Source of the DNA: Candidatus Hydrogenedentota bacterium
GTDB lineage: Bacteria; Hydrogenedentota; Hydrogenedentia; Hydrogenedentales; CAITNO01
DNA: 18,913 nt
NCBI GenBank assembly: GCA_007124105.1
Contig: SLFT01000496.1
Coordinates: 1 to 18,913, forward strand
Direction of reading: 5' to 3'
This document shows positions 1-6,637 of the stretch, piece after piece (the stretch's first letter is position 1; every line of letters begins with the position of its first letter). Position numbers and translations under genes: made by a program. The notes beneath the pieces were generated by a model. That model was not told the origin of the DNA. It was given only the letters and a program-made list of their open reading frames with translations, and searched no databases.

Positions 1-441
1 GAGCAGGAAGCGCGCGTAGGGGAGGGCGAAGCGTTTCCCCGGGGTACCCGCGGCGATTAAGACAGCGGCCATGCTTGCGGCCTGTCCCAGGCAGATGGTG
101 GTAATATCGGGCCGGATGTATTGCATGGTGTCGTAAATGGCGAGCCCCGCCGTCACGCTGCCGCCCGGCGAATTGATATACAGGTTAATGTCCTTGTCAG
201 GGTCCTCGGCCTCCAAAAACAACAATTGGGCGATGACATAATTGGCGACATAGTCGTCCACGGGCATACCCATGAAGATAATGCGATCCTCCAGCAATCG
301 TGAATAGATGTCGTATGCGCGTTCGCCGCGGCTGGTCTGCTGATAGATGGTTACCGCCTTGGGATCAATGGGCGATACGCCGGTCAGGCTGTCCAGAAAC
401 GGTCTCTCGGCACAGCGATATTCCTGGGGAATCTCATGCAT
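1..441 (-). CDS. clpP: ATP-dependent Clp protease proteolytic subunit ClpP (3' part outside window)
   Basis: Serine peptidase of family S14. ClpP forms the barrel-shaped proteolytic core that degrades substrates unfolded by ClpX or ClpA in the cytoplasm. The window holds the first 147 residues; the gene runs off the left edge. The nucleophile block GQAASMAA is present with Ser123, and the substrate-strand motif INSPGGSVTAG lies at about residues 89-99. The catalytic His and Asp fall beyond the edge, so completeness cannot be judged. The chosen ATG at 441 gives MHEIPQEYRC and has AAGGAAG about eight bases upstream. The start overlaps the last 8 bases of tig, which suggests translational coupling. 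The stretch before the fold (about 40 residues) may include a propeptide. The tig-clpP order is common in bacteria, and clpX often follows. Confidence 0.96.
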   Translation of the reverse strand, partial: MHEIPQEYRCAERPFLDSLTGVSPIDPKAVTIYQQTSRGERAYDIYSRLLEDRIIFMGMPVDDYVANYVIAQLLFLEAEDPDKDINLYINSPGGSVTAGLAIYDTMQYIRPDITTICLGQAASMAAVLIAAGTPGKRFALPYARFLL

Positions 442-1927
442 CGGATTCTTCCTTGTCCTTTTCTTCGGCGGCCGTTGTATCGTCGTCTTCGGAAACGCGC
501 TTTAACACGATGGTCGCCTTGTCCAGAAGCGTGTCCAGCGCTTTTGTCTCGACGATCTGATACTCAGTCATGCTGCGCATATCTTCGCTAAGAAGATACT
601 CTTTCATTACCTCGTAATTCTGCTGCATTTCATCGGATACGCGTCGCGTGTATTCCTCGAAATCGTTCTCGGTAATGGTAACGCCCTCTTTTTCCGCCAG
701 GGCGCGCAAGGCATACATGGACTTAATGAGGAACAGCCCCTGCTCTTCCGCGGTTTTCTGCATTTCCTCGCGATGTTCTTCGATGGACTCCGCGGGCACA
801 TGCTGTTGCATAAGGCGCTGCTCCATGGATTTGTACTCGGAATCCACGAATTTTTGAATCTGGCTCTTTGGCAGGTCGAACTCTGAGCAGTCCACCAGTT
901 TTTGACGCGCCTGCTGCCTCATATAATCGAGCACCTGTTCGTCTGCGCTCTCGCTGATGCGTTTACGGACAGCGTCGCGCAGTTCGGCGACCGTGTCATT
1001 GCCAACGCGCTTAGCGAATTCGTCGTCAAGTTCCGGCAATTCACGCCGTTTTATTTCATGAATCGTAATCTGGAATTTGGCGGTTTTGCCCGCAAGGTCA
1101 GCGTTGTGATAGTCCTCCGGAAACGTGAGGTCCGTCGTAACGTTGTCGCCGGCCTTGGCGCCGGTCATGGCTTCTTCCATCTCAGGGCTGAACCGTTTAC
1201 TCCCGAGTATATAGGGATAATTCTCGGCGCTGTTTCCCTCAAAATCCTCGCCGTCAATCTTGCCGACGAAGTCTATAATCACCTGATCGCCTTCTTCCGC
1301 TGTCCCGTCGCTCAACGGTTCGAAGCGTCCGAACCGTGTCCGCATGTTTTCGATAGTGTTATCCACGTCGCTATCGGGCACGTCAACAATCGGCTTTTCG
1401 ATTTCTATTGCTTCATAGTCGCCAAGGGTGCATTTTCCGTACGTCTCGAAGGTCAGCGTATACACAAGGTCTTCGTCTACAGGTATATTTTCCGGATCGT
1501 CGAGCCCTTCAATCTCGGGCTGCGACACAGGCGTTAGTTTGTGTTTTTCCGCAAGCAGTTGCGACGCATGTTCCGCGAGTCGCTCGGCGGCATTGCCGCG
1601 CGCGTACTTGCCCAGCCGCTTTTCAAGTAGCTTTCGGGGCGCTTTGCCGCGTCGGAACCCGGGGATTTGGACGCCGTCATTAACTTCGTCGTATATTTCC
1701 TCGAGTATGGCGGATACATTCGCCTTGGGGATGGTTACCTTGACGTGGCAGACGCATCCTTCCTTGTGTGCGATGTCAAAAATCGGCGGCTCTTTCCAGT
1801 CAAAGCCGTCCCCGCCCATTTCGTCGGGTTCTGCATGAGATTCGTCCGGCGGCGCGACATCCACATCTGCTGTTTGTACGCCATCTTCCTGCGATTCGGC
1901 GCGCGTATCTTTTTCTTGCTCTGTCAT
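434..1927 (-). CDS. tig: Trigger factor (ribosome-associated chaperone/PPIase) with an acidic N-terminal extension
   Basis: Ribosome-bound chaperone that shields nascent chains and has an FKBP-type prolyl isomerase domain. The ribosome-docking signature GFRRGKAP is at residues 90-97, whereas in E. coli it lies near 43-50. The protein (497 aa) therefore carries roughly 45 extra N-terminal residues, rich in E, D, Q and S. The FKBP domain is recognisable (GDQVIIDFVGKIDGEDFEG through FPEDYHNADLAGKTAKF), followed by the helical C-terminal arms and an acidic tail ending EEKDKEESDA. The start at 1927 (MTEQEKD) is chosen because GGAAGTGAG precedes it. The open frame continues further upstream only by reading through tRNA-Leu. 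The gene lies 26 bases after the CCA of tRNA-Leu and overlaps clpP, so tRNAs, tig and clpP are probably one transcription unit. Confidence 0.96.
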   Translation of the reverse strand: MTEQEKDTRAESQEDGVQTADVDVAPPDESHAEPDEMGGDGFDWKEPPIFDIAHKEGCVCHVKVTIPKANVSAILEEIYDEVNDGVQIPGFRRGKAPRKLLEKRLGKYARGNAAERLAEHASQLLAEKHKLTPVSQPEIEGLDDPENIPVDEDLVYTLTFETYGKCTLGDYEAIEIEKPIVDVPDSDVDNTIENMRTRFGRFEPLSDGTAEEGDQVIIDFVGKIDGEDFEGNSAENYPYILGSKRFSPEMEEAMTGAKAGDNVTTDLTFPEDYHNADLAGKTAKFQITIHEIKRRELPELDDEFAKRVGNDTVAELRDAVRKRISESADEQVLDYMRQQARQKLVDCSEFDLPKSQIQKFVDSEYKSMEQRLMQQHVPAESIEEHREEMQKTAEEQGLFLIKSMYALRALAEKEGVTITENDFEEYTRRVSDEMQQNYEVMKEYLLSEDMRSMTEYQIVETKALDTLLDKATIVLKRVSEDDDTTAAEEKDKEESDA

Positions 1928-1953
1928 GGGTCTCACTTCCAATGATGTTGTTC

Positions 1954-2038
<85 letters not shown>

Positions 2039-2109
2039 GTGCTGGCACAAACGAGCGCGGCCGGGGAAAATGCTGCGCGCGTTGTTTTATGCGTCTCTAC
2101 ATCATACAA

Positions 2110-2147
2110 TTGGCGGGGCGGGCGCCTGATTGCGCGCGCCCCGCCAA
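2110..2147 (-). other. Very stable GC-rich hairpin between tRNA-Lys and tRNA-Leu
   Basis: An 11-bp perfect stem (2110-2120 against 2137-2147) continues, after one G-G mismatch, into four more GC pairs around the loop CTGATT. In the transcribed (minus) direction a run of eight T comes before the hairpin, not after it, and AATTGTATG follows. It therefore does not have the layout of an intrinsic terminator on this strand. On the plus strand it is followed by eight A, which also argues against one. A processing site (RNase III-like) or an RNA-stabilising structure separating tRNA-Lys from the tRNA-Leu/tig part is more likely. The role is inferred; the structure is seen directly. Confidence 0.6.
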
Positions 2148-2179
2148 AAAAAACGGTTATCGGATTCGCACATTAAAAA

Positions 2180-2255
2180 TGGTAGGCCGTGAGGGGATCG
2201 AACCCCCGACCTTGTGATTAAGAGTCACCTGCTCTACCAACTGAGCTAACGGCCC
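2180..2255 (-). tRNA. tRNA-Lys(CUU)
   Basis: A 76-nt tRNA including encoded CCA (2180-2182). The acceptor strand GGGCCGT pairs with ACGGCCT with a terminal G-U, and the discriminator is A. The D arm is GCTC/GAGC. The anticodon loop CTCTTAA gives anticodon CUU, reading AAG. The lowest anticodon-stem pair (27-43) is a G-A mismatch, otherwise the stem is intact. The T arm GGGGG-TTCGATC-CCCTC contains one G-U pair. A run of five T follows the CCA immediately. Confidence 0.96.
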
Positions 2256-2277
2256 ACGCTGGGTGAGTGAAAAAAAA

Positions 2278-2352
<75 letters not shown>

Positions 2353-2366
2353 TCAACAGTGGATAT

Positions 2367-2396
2367 AGTGTAGCAAAAATAAATATTGGGTGTCAA
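2367..2396 (-). promoter_or_regulatory. Sigma70-type promoter of the tRNA-Gly/Lys/Leu-tig-clpP unit
   Basis: On the minus strand there is a perfect -35 TTGACA (2391-2396), an 18-base AT-rich spacer and a -10 TACACT (2367-2372). Transcription would begin near 2360, about eight bases before tRNA-Gly, as expected for a stable-RNA promoter. It is the best promoter match I see in the window. Confidence 0.75.
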
Positions 2397-2417
2397 GCCA
2401 CAAAATGAGGAAAATCA

Positions 2418-3722
2418 ATGTGGCGAAAAAGAGGGCGTTTTTATGATAGGATTACCACCATGAATATTTTTCAAAAACGCTTAAGAAGCGGCGCTGTTAC
2501 GTTGCTTTTGTTGCTGGCAAGCATGGCGCTTGCCTTTCTGGTTCTGGAGTTCGGGTTGCGGCTGGCCCTTTTTGGAAGTCTGCAATGGCGGCAGAGCGGC
2601 CACCTGCCGTTTATTCGCGTACCCCATTCTGAACTGGGATGGCTGCCCGCTCCGAACCAGGTTGCCGCCGAGGAAGCGCTCGAGTACCAGCACTTAACCA
2701 CTACCAATAGTAAAGGATTGCGCGACACGCACCGCGCCTACGAGAAACCATCGGGCGCGTATCGTATTGTTGTGTTGGGCGATTCGTACATGGAAGCGAC
2801 CCATGTGCCCGAGGGCGAAGGCTTTCCGCAGGTTCTCGAAGCATTGCTGGCCGCGCGCAATGTGGAGGTTATCAACCTGGGTGTTGGCGGTTACGCCACA
2901 ACCGCCGCATGGCTGTACCTGCGCTCGGAAGGGATGAAATATGAACCTGATTTGGTGCTGCTCGGATTCTACGCCGAAAACGATGTCCACGGGAACTCGC
3001 CGGAATTGTCTCGCTTGTTCTGGGGCGAAGATAACATACGCTATTATGGACAGCCCTATGCGCTATGGGACTCGGACAATGAATCGTTTGAGATTCGGGC
3101 GCCCGATTACGAGCGCAGCTACGCGGGCTATCAAGAGCGATTGGCCGCGTATTCACCGCGGCTATATCAGCTGGATGCGTTGAGAAAGAGTCTCACATCA
3201 CATCTGTTCCAGCAAATGCGCCTTCAACTGTATACACGCGTACGCCCGCCTGGGTATGATGTGAATATCCATTTTGGCTGTTACCTGACCAATTTTTCTC
3301 ATGTTCCTGAGGACAGCGAACCAGGGCCGGATGCGTACCAGGAATTGTGGGATGATGCCTGGGCCATCACGAAACAACAGATTGCCGCTATCAACGATAC
3401 GGCCAGAAAACAGGGCGTCCACTTTGCTTTCTTTAATGCGCCCGCTCGCATACAGTTTGAATCACGCTACCAGGAGGCGGTTGTGGAACGTTTCCCCGCC
3501 CTTTCTTTGGATGTGGATTTGCCTGAACGCAGGTTGGGCGCTTTTGCGGCGCGTGAAAACATACCCTTTGTGGATATATCGCCCCCGTTCCGTGAAGCGG
3601 ATGCGGCGGGACGCGTGGTAAACTACAACCATGACTCGCATTGGAACGCAGCGGGACACCGCTTGGCTGCAACGGCAGTGGTTGCCTGGCTTGATGAGGA
3701 GAATTTGCTGCCGAAGCCTTAG
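2418..3722 (+). CDS. Membrane-anchored SGNH/GDSL-type hydrolase
   Basis: A protein with one N-terminal membrane segment (about residues 12-40 counted from the internal Met at 2460) and an extracytoplasmic SGNH-hydrolase fold. With that numbering, block I is VVLGDSY with Ser109, block II is GVGGY (141-145), block III carries AEND (N174), and the C-terminal block is HDSHWNAAGH with likely catalytic D392 and H394. The D-x-H-W form resembles AlgX/AlgJ-like acyl-transferring or esterase members. The substrate is unknown; removal or transfer of acetyl groups on a surface glycan is a reasonable guess. No MBOAT acetyltransferase is nearby. The start is uncertain: ATG 2418 has GAGG seven bases upstream, while ATG 2460 (420 aa) has AGGA eight bases upstream and a TATGAT box between the two starts. 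Divergent from the tRNA cluster. Confidence 0.82.
   Translation: MWRKRGRFYDRITTMNIFQKRLRSGAVTLLLLLASMALAFLVLEFGLRLALFGSLQWRQSGHLPFIRVPHSELGWLPAPNQVAAEEALEYQHLTTTNSKGLRDTHRAYEKPSGAYRIVVLGDSYMEATHVPEGEGFPQVLEALLAARNVEVINLGVGGYATTAAWLYLRSEGMKYEPDLVLLGFYAENDVHGNSPELSRLFWGEDNIRYYGQPYALWDSDNESFEIRAPDYERSYAGYQERLAAYSPRLYQLDALRKSLTSHLFQQMRLQLYTRVRPPGYDVNIHFGCYLTNFSHVPEDSEPGPDAYQELWDDAWAITKQQIAAINDTARKQGVHFAFFNAPARIQFESRYQEAVVERFPALSLDVDLPERRLGAFAARENIPFVDISPPFREADAAGRVVNYNHDSHWNAAGHRLAATAVVAWLDEENLLPKP
2442..2447 (+). promoter_or_regulatory. Candidate -10 box TATGAT
   Basis: TTTATGATAGGATTA (2440-2454) is nearly identical to 10214-10228, which precedes the AmaP-like gene; only one base differs. If it is a real -10 element, transcription would start near 2454 and the SGNH gene would begin at 2460 on an almost leaderless message. 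No good -35 hexamer is seen at 16-18 bases. Confidence 0.35.
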
Positions 3723-3926
3723 TGCCTGGTTGGTTCGAAGCGGCGATCATAAACAAGAAGTGCTTTATTATGGTATGTCGCTCGCGCTTTAGCGTGCCGG
3801 AGCAACACATAAGCCTGTGGCAATAAATGCGTCCCCGCTAACGCACGGACAACATACACAATGCATATTTCTTTGGGTTGTGGGTAGCGACCGCGTTGGT
3901 GTTGGATTCGAGGTTGCCCCTTGCTT

Positions 3927-3932
3927 TATGAT
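3927..3932 (+). promoter_or_regulatory. Candidate -10 box TATGAT upstream of the HtrA-like gene
   Basis: TTTATGAT, the same octamer as at 2440 and 10214, lies 41 bases before the start codon. A possible -35 (TTGGAT at 3902-3907) is at a long spacing of 19. Weak on its own. Confidence 0.3.
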
Positions 3933-3972
3933 GCGGCAGTGAAAACATCAGCCTTAACAATGGAGAAAAAGA

Positions 3973-4803
3973 ATGTACAGAGTTTTACATCGCAAACCGA
4001 CATGTCCAGGCGTTCTTTTCTTTGCCCGATATGACGGTCGCTCTCGCAACGGCCGACTGTATATTGTGTTGTTCGCGCTCACCGCGACTTTATTCGCTTT
4101 CCCCGGCGGCGCCGATGATACCGCGGTACGCGCGCGCATTGTTTTCGAGCAATACCGGGACATGGTCGTTACCGTTCGGGCGGTTGTAGGCATTTCTTAT
4201 GGCGGGTCTGAACATGAAAGCGAGCAGGAGGCGAACGCTACGTTGCTTGACGCGGACGGGCTTGCCGTGCTGGCCTTGTCAGCCATTGATCCAATGCAAT
4301 TGATGCAGACGTATCGTTCTGAGATGGACGATGTCACCTCGCGCATTGTTTCGTTGCGCGTTATCTTGTCGGATGGAACGGAAAAGCCCGCTGAAGTAGT
4401 GCTTCGCGACAGGCATCTCGACCTGGCATTTATACGGATCACGGAAACGCCTGAAACGCCGCTGCCCCATGTAACCTTTGACGCTATCGGTCGGCCCGAT
4501 ATGTTCGATGAAGTTGTATGTATTATGCAGTATGGGCGTGTTGCGCGCCGCGCCCATGCAGGCTTTGTAGAGCGCATTGAAATGATCGTTGAACGTCCGC
4601 GTCTGTTTTATGCCATAGGCGATCACCGCTCACGAGACATGGTATGTTCGCCCGCGTTTACCTTGGATGGCGCATTTGTCGGCGTGGGCGTCATGCGTCT
4701 GACCGGCGGCGGGGATGACATGGGCCGTGATGATATGATAGTCATTATTGTGCCGGCCGAACAGATTGGCGACCTTATCGAACAAGTGCCGCCGCGTGAG
4801 TAA
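3973..4803 (+). CDS. Secreted or membrane-anchored HtrA/trypsin-fold protein, probably catalytically inactive
   Basis: A 276-aa protein. An N-terminal hydrophobic stretch (about residues 29-46, LYIVLFALTATLFAFPGG) is a signal peptide or anchor. The rest follows the layout of HtrA/DegP-like serine peptidases. ATLLDADGLAVLALSAIDP (89-107) sits where GSGFIID-GYIVTNHHV is expected but lacks the His. VVLRDRHLDLAFIRI (142-156) matches the D-lAllki strand, with Asp150. MVCSPAFTLDGAFVGVGV (223-240) sits where GNSGGP-L-G-viGi is expected and lacks the GNSGG nucleophile motif. No PDZ domain follows. The fold call rests on motif layout only. A non-proteolytic binding or scaffold role is inferred. The start ATG has GGAG eight bases upstream, and a TATGAT box lies 41 bases further up. 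The gene is single, with 132 bases before the crotonase gene. Confidence 0.62.
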   Translation: MYRVLHRKPTCPGVLFFARYDGRSRNGRLYIVLFALTATLFAFPGGADDTAVRARIVFEQYRDMVVTVRAVVGISYGGSEHESEQEANATLLDADGLAVLALSAIDPMQLMQTYRSEMDDVTSRIVSLRVILSDGTEKPAEVVLRDRHLDLAFIRITETPETPLPHVTFDAIGRPDMFDEVVCIMQYGRVARRAHAGFVERIEMIVERPRLFYAIGDHRSRDMVCSPAFTLDGAFVGVGVMRLTGGGDDMGRDDMIVIIVPAEQIGDLIEQVPPRE

Positions 4804-4843
4804 TCCGAAGCGGCAAGAACAATACGGCGAACGGCGCGATCTA

Positions 4844-4878
4844 CTATTCTGTTTGATGCCTGAGAGGCGAAAGAATAG
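4844..4878 (+). other. Imperfect hairpin between HtrA-like and crotonase genes
   Basis: CTATTCT (4844-4850) pairs perfectly with AGAATAG (4872-4878) around an inner GCCT-GAG-AGGC hairpin (4858-4868). A T-rich stretch (4881-4896) follows after a short gap. It could be a terminator for the upstream gene or a leader structure of the crotonase mRNA. The sequence decides neither. Confidence 0.35.
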
Positions 4879-4936
4879 GTTCGTTTTCCGTTTTTTGAGG
4901 CGAACGTAAAAAGCCGCAGTAAAGAGGGAGATACTT

Positions 4937-5725
4937 ATGTCCGAGCCAGTAGTTGTTAGTGAAATACGTGACGCAGTGAAGTGGGTGTGCTTCAACCGTC
5001 CCGAAGTGCGAAACGCGGTCACCTTCGAGTGCGCCGATTTGGCCCGCGCCGCCATCGAGTCGGCGCCGGACGACGGTGCGCGCGTGGTTGTACTCTCGGG
5101 GCGAGCCGGCGCTTTTTGCGCGGGGGCGGACCTCAAAAGTATGGCTGGCGACGCCCTCGCGTCTTTCGATGTGAAAGCGCAGCTCGCGCAGCATTATCAT
5201 CCGTTTGTCATGAGCATGGCGGATAGTCCGTTGCCCGTGATTGCCGCGGTGGACGGGGCCGCCGCCGGCATTGGCAGCGATATTGCCCTGGCCGCCGACA
5301 TGCGTCTGGCCAGCGACAAGGCGTTCTTTGCGGAGATTTTCATCAATATCGGCTTGTTGCCGGACGGCGGCGGCACTTTTCACCTGCCCCGGATTGTGGG
5401 ATTGGCCCGCGCGCTCGAGATGGCCATGACCGGGCAGCGCGTACCTGCGACGCAGGCAATGGAATGGGGGCTTGTGAACCACGTCTATCCGGCGGAGACA
5501 TTCGAGGCAAGCGTACAGGAGTTCGCAAGTGTCCTGGCGAAAAAAGCGCCGTTATCCCTGGCGCGTTCGAAGCGGGCCATGCGCGCCGCATTATGTGATA
5601 CGAGTCTCGCGGCGTCATTGCAGCGAGAAGCCGAAATGCAAGAAGAACTGTTTGCTTCCAGTGACTTCCAAGAAGGCGTCGCCGCGTTTCTGGAACGCCG
5701 TTCACCAACGTTTACGGGGAGTTGA
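4937..5725 (+). CDS. Enoyl-CoA hydratase/isomerase family protein (crotonase; PaaG-like)
   Basis: A cytoplasmic crotonase-fold enzyme of 262 aa, a normal length, acting on acyl-CoA thioesters. The oxyanion-hole segment is SGRAGAFCAGADLKSM (54-69), followed by AAVDGAAAGIGSDIALAADMRLAS (103-126) and NIGLLPDGGGTFHLPRIVG (137-155). The first hydratase Glu aligns with Asp115. The second hydratase Glu position, by my alignment, is hydrophobic. Asp143 of the LPDGGG motif is kept, as in the PaaG-type 1,2-epoxyphenylacetyl-CoA isomerase/delta3-delta2-enoyl-CoA isomerase group. An isomerase is therefore more likely than a hydratase, but the exact substrate is open. AGGGAG nine bases before ATG supports the start. 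No other beta-oxidation or phenylacetate gene is in the window. Confidence 0.88.
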   Translation: MSEPVVVSEIRDAVKWVCFNRPEVRNAVTFECADLARAAIESAPDDGARVVVLSGRAGAFCAGADLKSMAGDALASFDVKAQLAQHYHPFVMSMADSPLPVIAAVDGAAAGIGSDIALAADMRLASDKAFFAEIFINIGLLPDGGGTFHLPRIVGLARALEMAMTGQRVPATQAMEWGLVNHVYPAETFEASVQEFASVLAKKAPLSLARSKRAMRAALCDTSLAASLQREAEMQEELFASSDFQEGVAAFLERRSPTFTGS

Positions 5726-5790
5726 AGCGCGTCAGTCACACACCGTGAATTGCGGATATCACGAGCGTGTTTTACGGCGGTACTAACCTT

Positions 5791-5810
5791 GACAGGTCTT
5801 CCCTGTTTTA
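5791..5810 (+). terminator. Weak hairpin terminator after the crotonase gene
   Basis: ACAGG-TCTTC-CCTGT (5792-5806) is a 5-bp stem followed by TTTTAT, lying between the convergent crotonase and kinase genes. The T-run is short, so strength is doubtful. Confidence 0.4.
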
Positions 5811-6548
5811 TACGCCGGCGACGGGAATCTTCAACACAAACCCGTGTTCGGGGTCGTAGCTGAGATCGCCGTTCTGTTCCTGCATCATTTGGCGGGCAAG
5901 AAATAGTCCCATGCCCATGTTGCATTCTTCCTTGCTGGTGGTGAACGGCTCGAACATGGGCGCGCGCGCCGCTTCAGGGACGGGGCCGCCGCTGTTCTTT
6001 ACTTCGATGTACACGCCATCGCCATCGTGGTAACTGCGTATGGAAATGCCGCCTTGTGTCTGCGTTTCATGAAAATGCTCTTCCATGTTAAGCAATATAT
6101 AGAGCAGCGCCAAATGCAGCCTTGGCCCGTCGGCCTCGGGAGACGGCAGGTTAGGCGCTAACTCCGTGGTCACTTCGATTCTGGCGGCGCGGAACGCGTA
6201 GTCGCGCAGCATCAACGCGCCGCGAATTACACCATTTACATCAATCATGTTGTTGTTGTTTACAAGGGGTCTGGCAATGCCTGTGAGCGTACTGACCAGT
6301 TTGCCGCACTTGTCAACGGCCTTGATGATGTTTTCCATCTGCTCTTGCGCGTCTTCGGTCAATGCGGCGTCCATCAAGGCCAGCTCCGCGTACGCCATGG
6401 CGGCGCCCAAATGATTGTTGATGTCGTGGGCGACCCCGTTTACGCAACGTCCCACTTGGGCGTAACGAAAGATGTGCTGCAGTCGGGCTTGGCTCGCGGC
6501 GTCGCCCGGCTTCAGGCGCGTCAGGCCGCTTGATGTGTTGTCGTTCAT
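5808..6548 (-). CDS. Orphan cytoplasmic sensor histidine kinase (HisKA-HATPase)
   Basis: A 246-aa protein without membrane segments, PAS domain or receiver. The dimerisation/phosphoacceptor helix has VAHDINNHLGAAMAYAEL with the likely phosphorylated His41. The ATP-binding domain shows an N-box ILLNMEE (Asn154), a variant G1 box VKNSGGPVP (184-191) in place of D-x-G-x-G, an F-box FEPFTTSK (199-206) and a G2 box GMGLFLAR (212-219). The ATM appears to be usable although G1 is atypical. ATG 6548 is chosen for the AGGA eight bases upstream; an in-frame GTG at 6590 is possible. It lies 89 bases downstream of icd on the same strand. No response regulator is nearby, so input and partner are unknown. 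Confidence 0.85.
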   Translation of the reverse strand: MNDNTSSGLTRLKPGDAASQARLQHIFRYAQVGRCVNGVAHDINNHLGAAMAYAELALMDAALTEDAQEQMENIIKAVDKCGKLVSTLTGIARPLVNNNNMIDVNGVIRGALMLRDYAFRAARIEVTTELAPNLPSPEADGPRLHLALLYILLNMEEHFHETQTQGGISIRSYHDGDGVYIEVKNSGGPVPEAARAPMFEPFTTSKEECNMGMGLFLARQMMQEQNGDLSYDPEHGFVLKIPVAGV

Positions 6549-6637
6549 GGCATTTGTCCTCATATCTTCCACACACGTTACTCCCATCACCCATTGTGCC
6601 AGAATAAGGCGGGGAAATCAATAATAAAGAACGATGC

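Noticed and set aside
902..1537. Long plus-strand open frame opposite tig (211 codons)
   Set aside because: Shadow of a well-supported gene; no ribosome-binding site or recognisable protein features.
2110..2153. Intrinsic terminator of the tRNA cluster
   Set aside because: On the transcribed strand the T-run precedes the stem; on the other strand the stem is followed by A, not T.
4844..4885. TPP riboswitch (CTGAGA-like string in the crotonase leader)
   Set aside because: Only the six-base string resembles the thi-box; the rest of the conserved core is missing and the downstream gene is not thiamine-related.
4844..5482. Minus-strand open frame of 212 codons opposite the crotonase
   Set aside because: Shadow of the crotonase gene; no domain signature.
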